64,000 nucleotides of DNA from JBCCEJ01 sp039030335 (GTDB lineage: Bacteria > Pseudomonadota > Gammaproteobacteria > HK1), in the NCBI GenBank assembly GCA_039030335.1, contig JBCCEJ010000004.1, positions 103,478 to 167,477 on the forward strand, given 5' to 3'. The notes under the pieces were generated by a model that was not told the DNA's origin, did no database searches, and worked only from the letters and a program-made list of their open reading frames with translations. Numbering within the stretch: the stretch's first letter is position 1; each line of letters starts with the position of its first letter. This document shows positions 44,291 to 53,436 of this stretch, piece after piece. The position numbers and the translations under genes are program-made.

Positions 44291-45838
44291 ATGAGCTGGG
44301 AACCCGAACTCGAAGAACTGCGCAGGCGCGAGGCGTTTGCCCGCGAGCTCGGCGGTGCCGACAAGGTGAAACGCCAGAAAGACGCCGGCAAGATGACCGT
44401 GCGCGAGCGCGTCGAAGCGCTGGCCGACGACGGTTCGTTTCATGAGATCGGCGCCATCGCCGGGCGTGCGGACTACGATGCCAACGGCGACCTCGTTCAC
44501 CTGACGCCGTCGAACTACGTGTTTGGCCGCGCAACGCTGGACGGCCGCCGCGTAGTTATCGGCGGCGACGACTTCACGGTGCGCGGCGGGTCTGCCGATG
44601 CCACGATCAAGGAAAAGCACCAGATGGCCGAACGCATGGCGAACGAGCTGCGTCTGCCGCTGGTGCGTCTCGTCGAGGGCTCCGGCGGTGGTGGGTCGGT
44701 GAAGACCATCGAAACCACTGGCCGCGCGAACGTTCCGGCCGTCGCCGGCTGGGAATACGTCGTCTCGAACATGTCGACGGTCCCGAACGTATCGCTCGGC
44801 CTCGGCTCGGTGGCTGGGCTGGGCGCGGCTTACATGGCTGCGTGCCACTACTCCGTGCTGGTCAAGGAAATCTCGGCGCTGTTCGTCGCTGGTCCGCCCG
44901 TTGTTGCGCGCGTCAGTGAAGATCTCAGCAAACAGGAACTCGGCGGGTGGGAGATCCACACGCGCAACGGGGCTGTAGATCACGCGGTAGACACGGAAGA
45001 AGAAGCTTTCGAATGCACGCGGCGCTTTCTGTCCTATCTGCCGTCGTCGATCTACGACGTTCCGCCGCGCGGCTCCACACACGATGACCCGGCCCGCACC
45101 GACGACAAACTGATCTCGATCGTTCCGCGCAACATCCGGCAGGTGTACAAGATGCGGCGCATCGTCAAGTCGGTGGTCGATGAAGGCAGCTTCTTCGAGA
45201 TTGGCGAACGGTGGGGCCGCTCTGTAATCACCGGTCTGGCGCGACTCGACGGCTGGCCCGTTGCGATCATGGCGAGCGACCCGTATCACTACGGTGGGGC
45301 CTGGACGGCCAACACATGCCAGAAAGTCACGCGCTTTGTCGACATGGCGGAGACCTTTCATCTCCCGGTTGTTTATCTGGTCGACTGCCCCGGGTTCCTG
45401 ATCGGTAAAGAGGCTGAAGAACAGGCGACGATCCGCCACGGTGTACGCGCAATGTCGGCGATGTACCAGGCGAACACACCATGGTGCGCCGTCATCATCC
45501 GCAACTCCTTTGGTGTTGCCGGGGCCGCCCATCGCAACGGGTCGAAGGTGAATTACCGGTATGCGTGGCCATCAGGCCGCTGGGGATCGCTGCCGCTGGA
45601 AGGTGGCATCGAAGCGGCGTACCGAGCCGATATAGACGCCGCGGATGATCCTGCCGCCAAGCTCGAGGAGATCGAGGAGCGCTTGCAGAAACTGCGTTCG
45701 CCGTTCCGATCTGCGGAAGCGTTCTGGATCGAAGAGATCGTCGACCCCCGGGAAACGCGCCCCTTGATCTGCGAGTTCGCCAACATCGCCGCGCCGCTGC
45801 GTGAGCCCGGCGCCCGCACGTTTGGCATGCGGCCATAG
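44291..45838 (+). CDS. Acyl-CoA carboxylase carboxyltransferase subunit
   Basis: 515 residues from the ATG at 44291 (GGAGG ten bases upstream). Two crotonase-like halves: RKDAGKMTVRERVEAL-type N-terminus (QKDAGKMTVRERVEALADDGSFHEIG), SGGGGSVKTIET, and in the second half MASDPYHYGGAWTANTCQKVTRFVDMAETFHLPVVYLVDCPGFLIGKEAEEQATIRHG. It resembles the beta subunits of propionyl- or methylcrotonyl-CoA carboxylases. No biotin carboxylase or biotin carrier gene is adjacent, so the partner must lie elsewhere or the protein has another role. Confidence 0.88.
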   Translation: MSWEPELEELRRREAFARELGGADKVKRQKDAGKMTVRERVEALADDGSFHEIGAIAGRADYDANGDLVHLTPSNYVFGRATLDGRRVVIGGDDFTVRGGSADATIKEKHQMAERMANELRLPLVRLVEGSGGGGSVKTIETTGRANVPAVAGWEYVVSNMSTVPNVSLGLGSVAGLGAAYMAACHYSVLVKEISALFVAGPPVVARVSEDLSKQELGGWEIHTRNGAVDHAVDTEEEAFECTRRFLSYLPSSIYDVPPRGSTHDDPARTDDKLISIVPRNIRQVYKMRRIVKSVVDEGSFFEIGERWGRSVITGLARLDGWPVAIMASDPYHYGGAWTANTCQKVTRFVDMAETFHLPVVYLVDCPGFLIGKEAEEQATIRHGVRAMSAMYQANTPWCAVIIRNSFGVAGAAHRNGSKVNYRYAWPSGRWGSLPLEGGIEAAYRADIDAADDPAAKLEEIEERLQKLRSPFRSAEAFWIEEIVDPRETRPLICEFANIAAPLREPGARTFGMRP

Positions 45839-45954
45839 CGCAGTTGCCGCGACAAGCGCCGCGTGGCAGCGCGTCGGCGCTGCGAAGTATCGCGGCCGGC
45901 GCCGGGCCCGAGCTGTACCCCGGTAAAGCGGTCCTTGGGGAGGTAGAAGAGCGT

Positions 45955-46431
45955 ATGTCCGCCTTCGGTAAAGACGACCCGCGCGACATGCCCGAGCACT
46001 TTTTCTTCGGTGCGCGCCATCTCGACTACGACAGTGCGGAACGTGCCGATTCCGATCGACAGAACTGTTCGGTTTGTCCGCGCTACTGGTATGTGCCGGC
46101 GACTTTCGTCTGCGCGCGGTGCGAGCAAGAGTTTGTGTTCGGCGTGGCCGAGCAGCGCGCGTGGTACGAGCAGTACTACTTCTGGGTGGATGCGTTCCCC
46201 AAGCACTGCCAGAGTTGCCGGCGTGCACTTCGCACGAGGAAGGCTCTTCGGCAGCACTACGATCACCTGGTCGCGGACGCACTCGCGAGCACGGAGGTGG
46301 ATATAAAACGCCGTGCCATCGAAATCATCGATGCGCTGTACGAGCTACACGACGACCTGCCCGACGGCATCAACGACAAGCGGCGACGTCTGGCGCGCGC
46401 CCTTGCCCGCTCGCACGCGAGCATTGAGTGA
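45955..46431 (+). CDS. Zinc-ribbon domain-containing protein
   Basis: 158 residues from the ATG at 45955, which has GGGGAGG about ten bases upstream; the open frame begins earlier at 45844 without similarity. Zinc ligands: CSVCPRYWYVPATFVCARC and later CQSC, spaced as in zf-trcl-type ribbons (CxxC ... CxxC with EFVFGVAEQRAWYEQYYFWVDAFPKHC between). The function is unknown. It starts 116 bases after the carboxyltransferase. A tight palindrome follows the stop. Confidence 0.75.
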   Translation: MSAFGKDDPRDMPEHFFFGARHLDYDSAERADSDRQNCSVCPRYWYVPATFVCARCEQEFVFGVAEQRAWYEQYYFWVDAFPKHCQSCRRALRTRKALRQHYDHLVADALASTEVDIKRRAIEIIDALYELHDDLPDGINDKRRRLARALARSHASIE

Positions 46432-46446
46432 CGGAAGGACCTTCCG
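46432..46446 (+). terminator. Short palindrome at the stop codon
   Basis: CGGAAGG-A-CCTTCCG directly after the TGA of the zinc-ribbon gene. The loop is too tight for a classical terminator and there is no T-run, so this is tentative. Confidence 0.3.
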
Positions 46447-46523
46447 CACGACGCGCCATTGCGCCATCGGTGTCGCCGGATAGTCGTTGAGTCTTAGCCC
46501 GGGACTGCCAACGCCTGACTTGC

Positions 46524-47096
46524 CTACTTGAACAGCAATACGATCGAGGTTTCGAAACCGAGGCGGGTCGCCCATATTGGCGGCAGGTGCGGCACGATGC
46601 TCCGTGTCGCATCGTGACTGCGCATGCCGAGCTGCGGCCCGCCCGCCGTCACCCAGAACCAACCTTCGCAGGGTCCGTTGCCGGAGGTGGGCCGGTCACT
46701 ACAGAGCTTGCGCTGATACCACGCGCTGACTTTCGTGTGGTGATCTTTGGTCAGGATGTGCAGGAAGCTGAAGCGGCGGCCGGTGTCCGGCGGGCCGCAG
46801 GCACCTTCCAACTGTTCCTTCGGAAACACTCCGGTCCGTAGCGGGCAAGGCTGGGGCCCGCCGTGGCAGAACGCAAGTTCCACCACAGCGCCGGGATATA
46901 CGGGGAGCGGTACTTCGTCAGCCGTTGGCGTCCCGCACGCGAGTTGCTTGAAAGCCTCGCGCTCCTTGCGCGTGGTTTCATCTGCGACCGTGGCATAGTC
47001 GAACCACTGCAGCAGCGGCGGCGGGTCGGACGCCGCTGCTGGGATGACGATGCTGACCAGCAGCGATGCCACGAGGCGCTTTGATAACCAGTGCAT
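46524..47096 (-). CDS. Hypothetical exported protein
   Basis: 190 residues from the ATG at 47096 (GGAGG eight bases upstream). Signal peptide near 1-24 (LVASLLVSIVIPAAAS). The mature protein has six or so Cys (ACGTP, CHGG, CPLRTG, CGPP, LCSDR, CEGW) and VYPGAVVELAFC, suggesting a disulfide-stabilised periplasmic or outer-membrane-associated protein. No family recognised. Confidence 0.65.
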   Translation of the reverse strand: MHWLSKRLVASLLVSIVIPAAASDPPPLLQWFDYATVADETTRKEREAFKQLACGTPTADEVPLPVYPGAVVELAFCHGGPQPCPLRTGVFPKEQLEGACGPPDTGRRFSFLHILTKDHHTKVSAWYQRKLCSDRPTSGNGPCEGWFWVTAGGPQLGMRSHDATRSIVPHLPPIWATRLGFETSIVLLFK

Positions 47097-47272
47097 GTCT
47101 GCACACCTCCATTGAGGCTCGCCGGTCAGACGAAGCGTTTTGTCCATGACCCGGCAAATTGCGCCATAGACGGACTCACCAGCCGCTGCGAACAGCTGCA
47201 TGCGCGGCGGCGGCGCGCAAGGGTTCGAATCCGCACAGGCCTACAGCGTATGCGCCGACGATCTCGGCGACG

Positions 47273-47821
47273 TCACCACATCAGGTCGTCCGGTACCTGG
47301 AAATCTGCGTAGGGGTCGTCTTCGTCTACTGTCCCCGACCCGGCCGCTGATTCGTTCAGCAACAAAACGGCCTCGGGCATTCGGTCAGCAATCTTACGCG
47401 CCGCGCCGGCCGGTACGATCTCAGTTTCTGCATCGGCCGCTACGATGGCGAGCTGCCCTGCAACCAGTGCATTGCGCACCGCCTCGCTCACGTGGGCGGT
47501 GCGTATCTTGCCGTTTTGTGTGTAGTTGTAGCTCGACGCTCCGTCACCGCGATCCACCGCGTTGATTTCCGCGATTTGTCTGACCTGAGCAGCAATGGAC
47601 TTGGCCTCGGCTTCAGCTTTGCGTTGCAGATTCAGCTCTCGATCGCGCTCCACTTTCGCTGCCTGCTCCTTCGCAAGGGCATCGCGGCGGGCAGCCTCCT
47701 CATCTGCGACTCCGCTGCGCGACTGCTTGCTCTTCTTACGCTTTTCGGCGCGGGATTGCTTCGCCTTCTGTGAGCTGACGAGCCCGCTCTTGCGTAGCTG
47801 GTCCTGAAGTGAATTGGCCAC
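47273..47821 (-). CDS. DUF2058 domain-containing protein
   Basis: 182 residues. SLQDQLRKSGLVSSQKAKQSRAEKRKKSKQ at the N-terminus is the DUF2058 (YaiL-like) signature: a highly charged basic stretch, then a coiled coil near 50-85 and a small C-terminal domain (SYNYTQNGKIRTAHVSEAVRNALVAGQLAIVAA). Conserved in gammaproteobacteria, possibly nucleic-acid or ribosome associated; role unknown. Confidence 0.9.
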   Translation of the reverse strand: MANSLQDQLRKSGLVSSQKAKQSRAEKRKKSKQSRSGVADEEAARRDALAKEQAAKVERDRELNLQRKAEAEAKSIAAQVRQIAEINAVDRGDGASSYNYTQNGKIRTAHVSEAVRNALVAGQLAIVAADAETEIVPAGAARKIADRMPEAVLLLNESAAGSGTVDEDDPYADFQVPDDLMW

Positions 47822-47913
47822 GGGTGCGGTTACTCCGGTGGATGGTTGATGGTAGCCGTGCCGTTCGAAATGCTATTAGCGGCTTGGCCGCGCAAACTCT
47901 TCGGGAGGTGGTG

Positions 47914-48267
47914 TCAATCCATGACTTTCTTTAGCGAATGGCGCCGGTTCAACGTATGCGGGCGTACTTCAGACGGCCATCGCCCTTCTTCGATCGCCGC
48001 TGACCACTCGGGCGACAGAAGCACATCCGGGCTTTCGATCTCGTACATGGCCGAGTACTTGGGCTCATCGTCCAACGACACCTGCTTCACTTCGCCAGCC
48101 ATGTTCACTGCGAAGTCTTCATTGGTGACCCGCGTTACCGAAATCACTCCGGGCACTTTCAGCAGGAAAGGGACGTGTTCCTTGTCGTACACCTCATTGA
48201 ACAGATCTTCCTTCTCGGGCGTGACGTCCATAGACGCCGTGAAGATATATCGTCCGCCAGCTGCCAT
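47914..48267 (-). CDS. Small dimeric alpha/beta-barrel-like protein
   Basis: 117 residues. RYIFTASMDVTPEKEDLFNEVYDKEHVPFLLKVPGVISVTRV resembles EthD/DUF4286-type ferredoxin-like dimeric barrel proteins (beta strand, helix with conserved DKEHVP, then GV.S.TR). The rest is acidic with YSAMYEIESPDVLLSPEW. Enzymatic role unknown. Confidence 0.7.
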   Translation of the reverse strand: MAAGGRYIFTASMDVTPEKEDLFNEVYDKEHVPFLLKVPGVISVTRVTNEDFAVNMAGEVKQVSLDDEPKYSAMYEIESPDVLLSPEWSAAIEEGRWPSEVRPHTLNRRHSLKKVMD

Positions 48268-48573
48268 CGCTTTGCTTCCTCTATAGATGGGGCGGACTCA
48301 AAATGCCCGCGCCGGAACGTCAGGAAAAGAGACCGCAATTCTACCCAGCCCCGCCCTTCCCAGGCGAGCCTGAATCGGGATTCCTGTTAGGAATGGCAGT
48401 TGTCGAGCGGAATTGATGCTTCTATAACAACGCGCAATGGGAAACGAAATCGCGGGCCGTAAATGTAGGCCAGAGCCTACAAACGATGGCCCCCAGACTG
48501 ATAGTCAGCCTGAGGCAAGTGCATGAGACTGCAAATGTCGCACGGCGGCATGAGGGACTTGAGGAAGCCGATG

Positions 48574-49032
48574 ATGTTAACGATGAGAAGAATTCGGTGG
48601 TTGTTTGCTGTGTCTTTTGTGCTTTGTCTTGTAGGACGCCCGGTCAACGCAGGAGATGTATGCCTTGAAGAGGAAGGGCATCGTCAATTCGAGGTCGAGG
48701 ATTGGGAGCGCGCGTACGAGATGCTAAGGCCGTGCGAGTCGGTCCCCGGTGCATCAGGCACAACGTTCTACCGGCTTGCCGTGTTGGTAAGGGAGCACCG
48801 GCAGGGAACGTTTGTGAATTCGAGCCTGCGCAAGGCGAAGGAAGTTGGACTTCTGCTCCTGTCGTCCTTGGAAGGCCACGCTGACGGTATTGCTGAGTTT
48901 GCGGAGGCGCTGGAGGTCAAAGCGCGCGTACTTGATGACGCCGATGCAGAGAGGATGGCGAATTGCTTTCGCAGTTCTTTAACGAAGGCTGAGAGCACTC
49001 GGGGACGCCACATCAAACGCTGCTTAAGGTGA
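48574..49032 (+). CDS. Small exported hypothetical protein upstream of RTX gene
   Basis: 152 residues from the ATG at 48574 (GAGGAAG six bases upstream); a frame from 48523 is possible. Signal peptide about 1-25 (IRWLFAVSFVLCLVGRPVNAG) and four Cys in the mature part. A Sel1-like or TPR-like helical stretch (HRQFEVEDWERAYEMLRPCESVPGASGTTFYRLAVLVRE) suggests an alpha-helical repeat protein. Its stop lies 11 bases before the RTX start, so the two are very likely cotranscribed. Confidence 0.7.
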   Translation: MLTMRRIRWLFAVSFVLCLVGRPVNAGDVCLEEEGHRQFEVEDWERAYEMLRPCESVPGASGTTFYRLAVLVREHRQGTFVNSSLRKAKEVGLLLLSSLEGHADGIAEFAEALEVKARVLDDADAERMANCFRSSLTKAESTRGRHIKRCLR

Positions 49033-49043
49033 GAGATCGGATT

Positions 49044-52000
49044 ATGTCGGAACCCCAGAACAACAACGCCGCCCAGGAGGCCGCAGATACGATAGGGGCT
49101 GTAAATACGGCCGTTTCAGGGTACAAGGAAGCCGGGCGCGCCGGCGTTGTACACCTCGTCGACGGACTAGAAAGTCGTGCACTTACAAGAGCGAATGCTG
49201 GCGTAGCCGCGGCAATGGAAACAGCGGAGGTGGTTGTCGCACTGACGCATGGCGACACGGATGAAGTAATCACTCAAAGCGCTGGCGGGTTGGCCTCGTT
49301 GATTGGTTCTTCGATAGGGACTGCGGCAGGTGCCACCCTGTTCTCTAGCTTTGGTGTGCCAGGCACTATCGGCGGTGGGATAGCTGGCAGTATTGCTGGT
49401 TCTCAGATTTTCGAGAGCACCGTCGAAGGGGCTGTACGGGCTGCTTTGAACAGCGCGCCGCATCCGCCGGTACTCGATCACATTCCCTCGTACTCCCGTG
49501 AGCCTGTGACTCTCCCAAATCGCTTCAACGCGCTGGATCAGATCGCGGAGGAAGTCTATGCCTCCAAGCCGTTGACGCAGGCGCTGGGTACGGTCTGGGG
49601 ATATAGCGACTATGAGTCGGAGCCCCATCCGGGCAACTCCTTGCCGCCGCAATACCACGACCCGGAAACCCTGGCCGGCGCACCGATAGGCAACTCGCCA
49701 AACCCGGCTGACAGCGTCGACAGCTACTACGGAAATACGCCCGATCCCAGCTCCATAAGCGATCTGAACGACGTTGTAGATCTGAGCGAATTCTCCTCTG
49801 ACCCGCTACAGGACGCCGACTGGGGCGCAGACGACTGGACGGAGACAGATACCGGCTCCGATGTTGGAGACATCTCCGACGTCGCGAACAACAACAACGG
49901 CACCGACCACTACGGCGTTGAAGCCTGGGGCGCTAACAGCGTCGAAACCGACTCGGACGTCGGCGATATCTCCGATGTATCTGGAGGCGGCAACGGCGGC
50001 CCTGACTACTACGGCGACGCAGACTGGGGCGCTGATGACTGGGGTGACACCGATACCGGAAGTGATGTCGGTGACATCAGCGATGTCTCTTCCGGTGGCG
50101 AAGACCCGGGCTTCGATTTCGATTTCGGTTATGACGACGTCAGCGACGCCTGGCCGATCGTCATGGATATGGACGGTGACGGCGTTGAAATCGCCGAGTT
50201 GGATGAATCAACCGCCTTTTTCGATCACAACGGTGACGGGTTCCGAAACCTGTCCTCGTGGGCGACCGGAGGCGATGGCTTGCTGGCCTACGATCACGAC
50301 GGCGACGGTCAGATAACCGACCGGTCGGAAATCGCGTTCGTGGACTACAAGGAAGGCGCGGCGAGTGATCTCGATGGATTGCAGGCGTTCGACTCCAATG
50401 GAGATGGGGTCTTGGATGCCGGCGATGACCAGTGGAATCAGTTCGGTGTGTGGATTGACCAGAACCAGGATGGCATCAGCGATGCGGGCGAATTCCAGAG
50501 CCTGGACGCCCACGGTATCGGTCGGATTGCGCTCAGCTCCGACGGCCAAGAACAACAATATGAAGACGGCACGCGAATCCTCGGGCAAACCACCTACGAC
50601 CTGAACACTGGCGAGTCACTCGCCGCGGCCGACACCGTGTTGCGCTACACCGCGGCCGGTTATCGGGAGACCCAGGGCGGGTACACCGAGTTCGGGCATG
50701 GAGGGGAGGGCACCTTTGGCATCGCTGATAACCATGCCGGCGTAACCGTCGATCTCGGCGAAGCCAACTTACTCGGCTTTATCGGCGGCGAGGGCGGAGA
50801 CGAAATTGTTTCGGGCAACGCCAACGCGGTATCCGTGGTAGCAGGTGCCGGTGACGATACCGTCCGAGGCGGCGCGGGGTCCGACTGGTTGTCGGGTGGC
50901 AGTGGCGCGGATGTACTGTCGGGCGGCGGTGGGGACGACGTGTTGTTCTTCGACGCGGCCGATCTCACCACTGGCCTGGTTGACGGTGGCGACGGCTATG
51001 ACGTCGGCATTGTCGAAGGGGTTGATGCGGTGCAGATTGATGCCGGGGCGGCGTCCCTCGAGGCGATACTGGCGGGCGCTGGCGATGACATGCTTTTCGC
51101 CGGCACAGGGCTCGGTGTGCATCTCAGCGGCGCCGAGGGGGCAGATGGCCTCTACGGCGGTGCTGGCAACGACTTCCTGGATGGCGGCAGCGGCGCCGAC
51201 TCGCTGGACGGTGGCGCTGGTGACGATTTTCTACTCGTCGATGCCGCCGATGTGACCATTCGGGGCGGCTCAGGCATCGACGCGCTGATCGGTACCGGTA
51301 CAGAAGGTTTGAACGTCGACCTCGGCGCTGCCAGCATCGAAGTTGCTTTCGGCACCGACGGGGCCGATCGCTTCGATGCGTCGACGGCCGATTCTTTTGT
51401 GATGGTGGAATCGGGTCGCGGCGACGACATCGTGATCGGCAGTGCGAAGGACGACCTGCTCGATGCAGGCGCGGGGTCGGATCAAATCGACGGCGGTGCC
51501 GGCTACGACGCCGCGTACTTTGCGGGCTTCGCCGAAGACCACCTGCTGGACGTCGGCACGGGTGGCCTGTTCTCCGTGACGAGTGCGGACGGGCAGGAAG
51601 TCGACGCGGTCACTGGTGTCGAGGCACTGCTGTTCGACGACCGCACGGTACACCTTGGCCATGAGCTCTTGACGGACGCCTCCGACAGTGCACGGCTGGA
51701 TGCCGAAGCCGATAACCACGTGTTCTCCGGGTCAGCCGCGGATGAAACGGCCTACTTCGGCACTGGCAACGACTTCGCGCTCGGGCGTGAAGGGAATGAC
51801 CATATCTGGGGCGCGGCCGGTAACGATTGGTTAGACGGCGGCATGGGCGACGACATCGTCAAAGGTGGCGCTGGCGACGATATCGTCTTCGGTCGGGATG
51901 GCGATGATCGGGTCATCGGCAACGAAGGCGACGACCTGGTCTTCGGCGGCGATGGTAATGACAAGGTTTGGGGCGGCGACGACCAGGATCTGGTCTATGG

Positions 52001-52658
52001 CGGCGCTGGCGATGACGTGACGGGTGGAGGCGCCGGTGACGATGTCGTGTTCGGAGGTGCTGGCGACGACAAGGTTTGGGGCCAGGCAGGCGATGATGTG
52101 CTGTCCGGTGGTGATGGCAACGACCGCATGGGCGGTGGCGAAGGTAACGACATCATCAACGGTGGTGCGGGTGACGACTGGATGGACGGCGGATTCGGCG
52201 ACGATGTCATGACCGGCGGTGCCGGTAACGACATTCTGTGGAACTACGCTGGCAACGATACGCTGATCTTCAACCGCGGCGACGACCAGGACGCATTCGG
52301 CTTCTGGGACCCGAACTGGGAGACAGCGCATGATGTTTTGCAGTTTGGTGACGGTATTTCGCATACCGATTTGTGGCTGTCGTTCGACAGTGACGAAGAT
52401 CTCGTCTTCGACGTCATCGGCACTGACGACCAGCTCTCGCTCGAGAACTGGGAGCGTGGGCCATGGGCGCGGCCCGAGGAAATCAATACAGCCGACGGCT
52501 ACACGCTGACGGAAACCGGTGTTTTCGAACTCGTCAACCTGATGGCGCAGTTTTCTACCGGCGCCCCGGATGCTGCGGTGTTGGATGACCCCAATGTCCG
52601 TTCTCAGATCGATGCGGCGATTGCCAACGCATGGCAGCCGCGCGAGATGGCGGCATAG
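49044..52658 (+). CDS. Large RTX calcium-binding protein
   Basis: 1204 residues from the ATG at 49044 (AAGGTGA 11 bases upstream); a GTG at 49029 is the alternative. Order: N-terminal Ala/Gly-rich glycine-zipper-like region (about 75-135), three acidic Trp repeats (DADWGADDW... SDVGDISDV, about 255-350), EF-hand-like loops (DMDGDGVEI, DHNGDGF, DHDGDGQITD, DQNQDGISDAGEF, about 370-485), a first set of RTX nonapeptides (about 600-640 and on), a long run of about 17 GGxGxDxxx nonapeptides (about 910-1072), and a haemolysin-type C-terminus. Such proteins leave by type I secretion and fold in calcium; no secretion genes are nearby. Confidence 0.88.
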   Translation: MSEPQNNNAAQEAADTIGAVNTAVSGYKEAGRAGVVHLVDGLESRALTRANAGVAAAMETAEVVVALTHGDTDEVITQSAGGLASLIGSSIGTAAGATLFSSFGVPGTIGGGIAGSIAGSQIFESTVEGAVRAALNSAPHPPVLDHIPSYSREPVTLPNRFNALDQIAEEVYASKPLTQALGTVWGYSDYESEPHPGNSLPPQYHDPETLAGAPIGNSPNPADSVDSYYGNTPDPSSISDLNDVVDLSEFSSDPLQDADWGADDWTETDTGSDVGDISDVANNNNGTDHYGVEAWGANSVETDSDVGDISDVSGGGNGGPDYYGDADWGADDWGDTDTGSDVGDISDVSSGGEDPGFDFDFGYDDVSDAWPIVMDMDGDGVEIAELDESTAFFDHNGDGFRNLSSWATGGDGLLAYDHDGDGQITDRSEIAFVDYKEGAASDLDGLQAFDSNGDGVLDAGDDQWNQFGVWIDQNQDGISDAGEFQSLDAHGIGRIALSSDGQEQQYEDGTRILGQTTYDLNTGESLAAADTVLRYTAAGYRETQGGYTEFGHGGEGTFGIADNHAGVTVDLGEANLLGFIGGEGGDEIVSGNANAVSVVAGAGDDTVRGGAGSDWLSGGSGADVLSGGGGDDVLFFDAADLTTGLVDGGDGYDVGIVEGVDAVQIDAGAASLEAILAGAGDDMLFAGTGLGVHLSGAEGADGLYGGAGNDFLDGGSGADSLDGGAGDDFLLVDAADVTIRGGSGIDALIGTGTEGLNVDLGAASIEVAFGTDGADRFDASTADSFVMVESGRGDDIVIGSAKDDLLDAGAGSDQIDGGAGYDAAYFAGFAEDHLLDVGTGGLFSVTSADGQEVDAVTGVEALLFDDRTVHLGHELLTDASDSARLDAEADNHVFSGSAADETAYFGTGNDFALGREGNDHIWGAAGNDWLDGGMGDDIVKGGAGDDIVFGRDGDDRVIGNEGDDLVFGGDGNDKVWGGDDQDLVYGGAGDDVTGGGAGDDVVFGGAGDDKVWGQAGDDVLSGGDGNDRMGGGEGNDIINGGAGDDWMDGGFGDDVMTGGAGNDILWNYAGNDTLIFNRGDDQDAFGFWDPNWETAHDVLQFGDGISHTDLWLSFDSDEDLVFDVIGTDDQLSLENWERGPWARPEEINTADGYTLTETGVFELVNLMAQFSTGAPDAAVLDDPNVRSQIDAAIANAWQPREMAA
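49812..50086 (+). repeat. Three-copy acidic repeat inside RTX gene
   Basis: Copies at about 49812-49880, 49920-49980 and 50026-50086 encode DADWGADDW...SDVGDISDV, EAWGANS...SDVGDISDV and DADWGADDW...SDVGDISDV, separated by Asn/Gly-rich linkers (NNNNGTDHYG, GGGNGGPDYYG). The first and third are the closest pair. Confidence 0.75.
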
Positions 52659-52715
52659 TTCAGCAACGCGCTGCCCCGCTGGCACAGGGACGTGCCGGCA
52701 TCCCTTCAGAAACGG

Positions 52716-52736
52716 ACCGCCCGATGTGGGCGGTTT
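52716..52736 (+). terminator. Intrinsic terminator after RTX gene
   Basis: ACCGCCC-GATGT-GGGCGGT followed by TT: a seven-base-pair stem with a five-base loop, 57 bases past the RTX stop. Confidence 0.65.
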
Positions 52737-52846
52737 CGACCTGTGACGCTCGGACTCTCTTACAAGTTAGGCCGGCTCTTCTGACGGCTAGCCGATAGCC
52801 GTATCATGCTCCTGACCGCCACGCGACAATGGGGAGCGCCGCAACC

Positions 52847-53326
52847 ATGACCGCCGAACGCAAGTCTTTCGCCGTGCAGCCGAACGAATGCGAGAGCTAC
52901 TGGCAGCCCGTGCCGGCCAACGGATTTGTTGAAGTGCACGTGTCCAGACACCGCACGCAAACGTTGACGCCATTCGAGTCGGGCATTCAGGAAGTAGCGC
53001 CCGGGTCGTTCGTGCGCGAGCACGCTCACAACGAGCACGAAGAACTGATTCTGGTTATCGAAGGCGAAGGTGTTGCCGATCTCGAAGGTGAACCGCACCG
53101 GATGCAGGCTGGCACGACGCTCTACCTGCACGCGGAAGAAAAGCACAAGTTCACCAACACAGGCGATGGCCCGCTCCGGTTTTTCTGGGTGTTGATGCCC
53201 GGCGGGTTAAGCGATTTCTTCAAAGCGATTGGCCGGGCGCGCGAACCGGGACAGCCAGAGCCGACACCGTTCCCGCGGCCGACCGACGTCGAGCAGATCG
53301 AACGCGACACGGTGTTCGTGCGCTGA
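52847..53326 (+). CDS. Cupin domain-containing protein
   Basis: 159 residues from the ATG at 52847 (GGGGAG ten bases upstream). Single cupin: metal ligands in REHAHNEHEELILVIEGEGVADLEGE (His, His, Glu) and the distal His in LYLHAEEKHKFTNTGDGPLRFFWVLMPGG. Probably a small dioxygenase, isomerase or sensor. It heads a plus-strand set with a TauD-type dioxygenase and a DUF1330 protein. Confidence 0.85.
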   Translation: MTAERKSFAVQPNECESYWQPVPANGFVEVHVSRHRTQTLTPFESGIQEVAPGSFVREHAHNEHEELILVIEGEGVADLEGEPHRMQAGTTLYLHAEEKHKFTNTGDGPLRFFWVLMPGGLSDFFKAIGRAREPGQPEPTPFPRPTDVEQIERDTVFVR

Positions 53327-53436
53327 GCAGTCGGCTCGAACGGTGCTTCGTGGTTCGTAGGATCGAGCCCAGGACGCCGAACCTGAACTTGCGCGGGAAC
53401 GCGCGCGGTGCGTTCCGGGTGAGCGAGGTTTAGTGC

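Noticed and set aside
44285..45532. 415-residue antisense frame over the carboxyltransferase
   Set aside because: GC-rich antisense shadow; no similarity and no ribosome-binding site.
47215..47240. T-loop-like GGTTCGAATCC, possible tRNA
   Set aside because: Flanking bases give only two stem pairs and no acceptor, D or anticodon arms can be formed.
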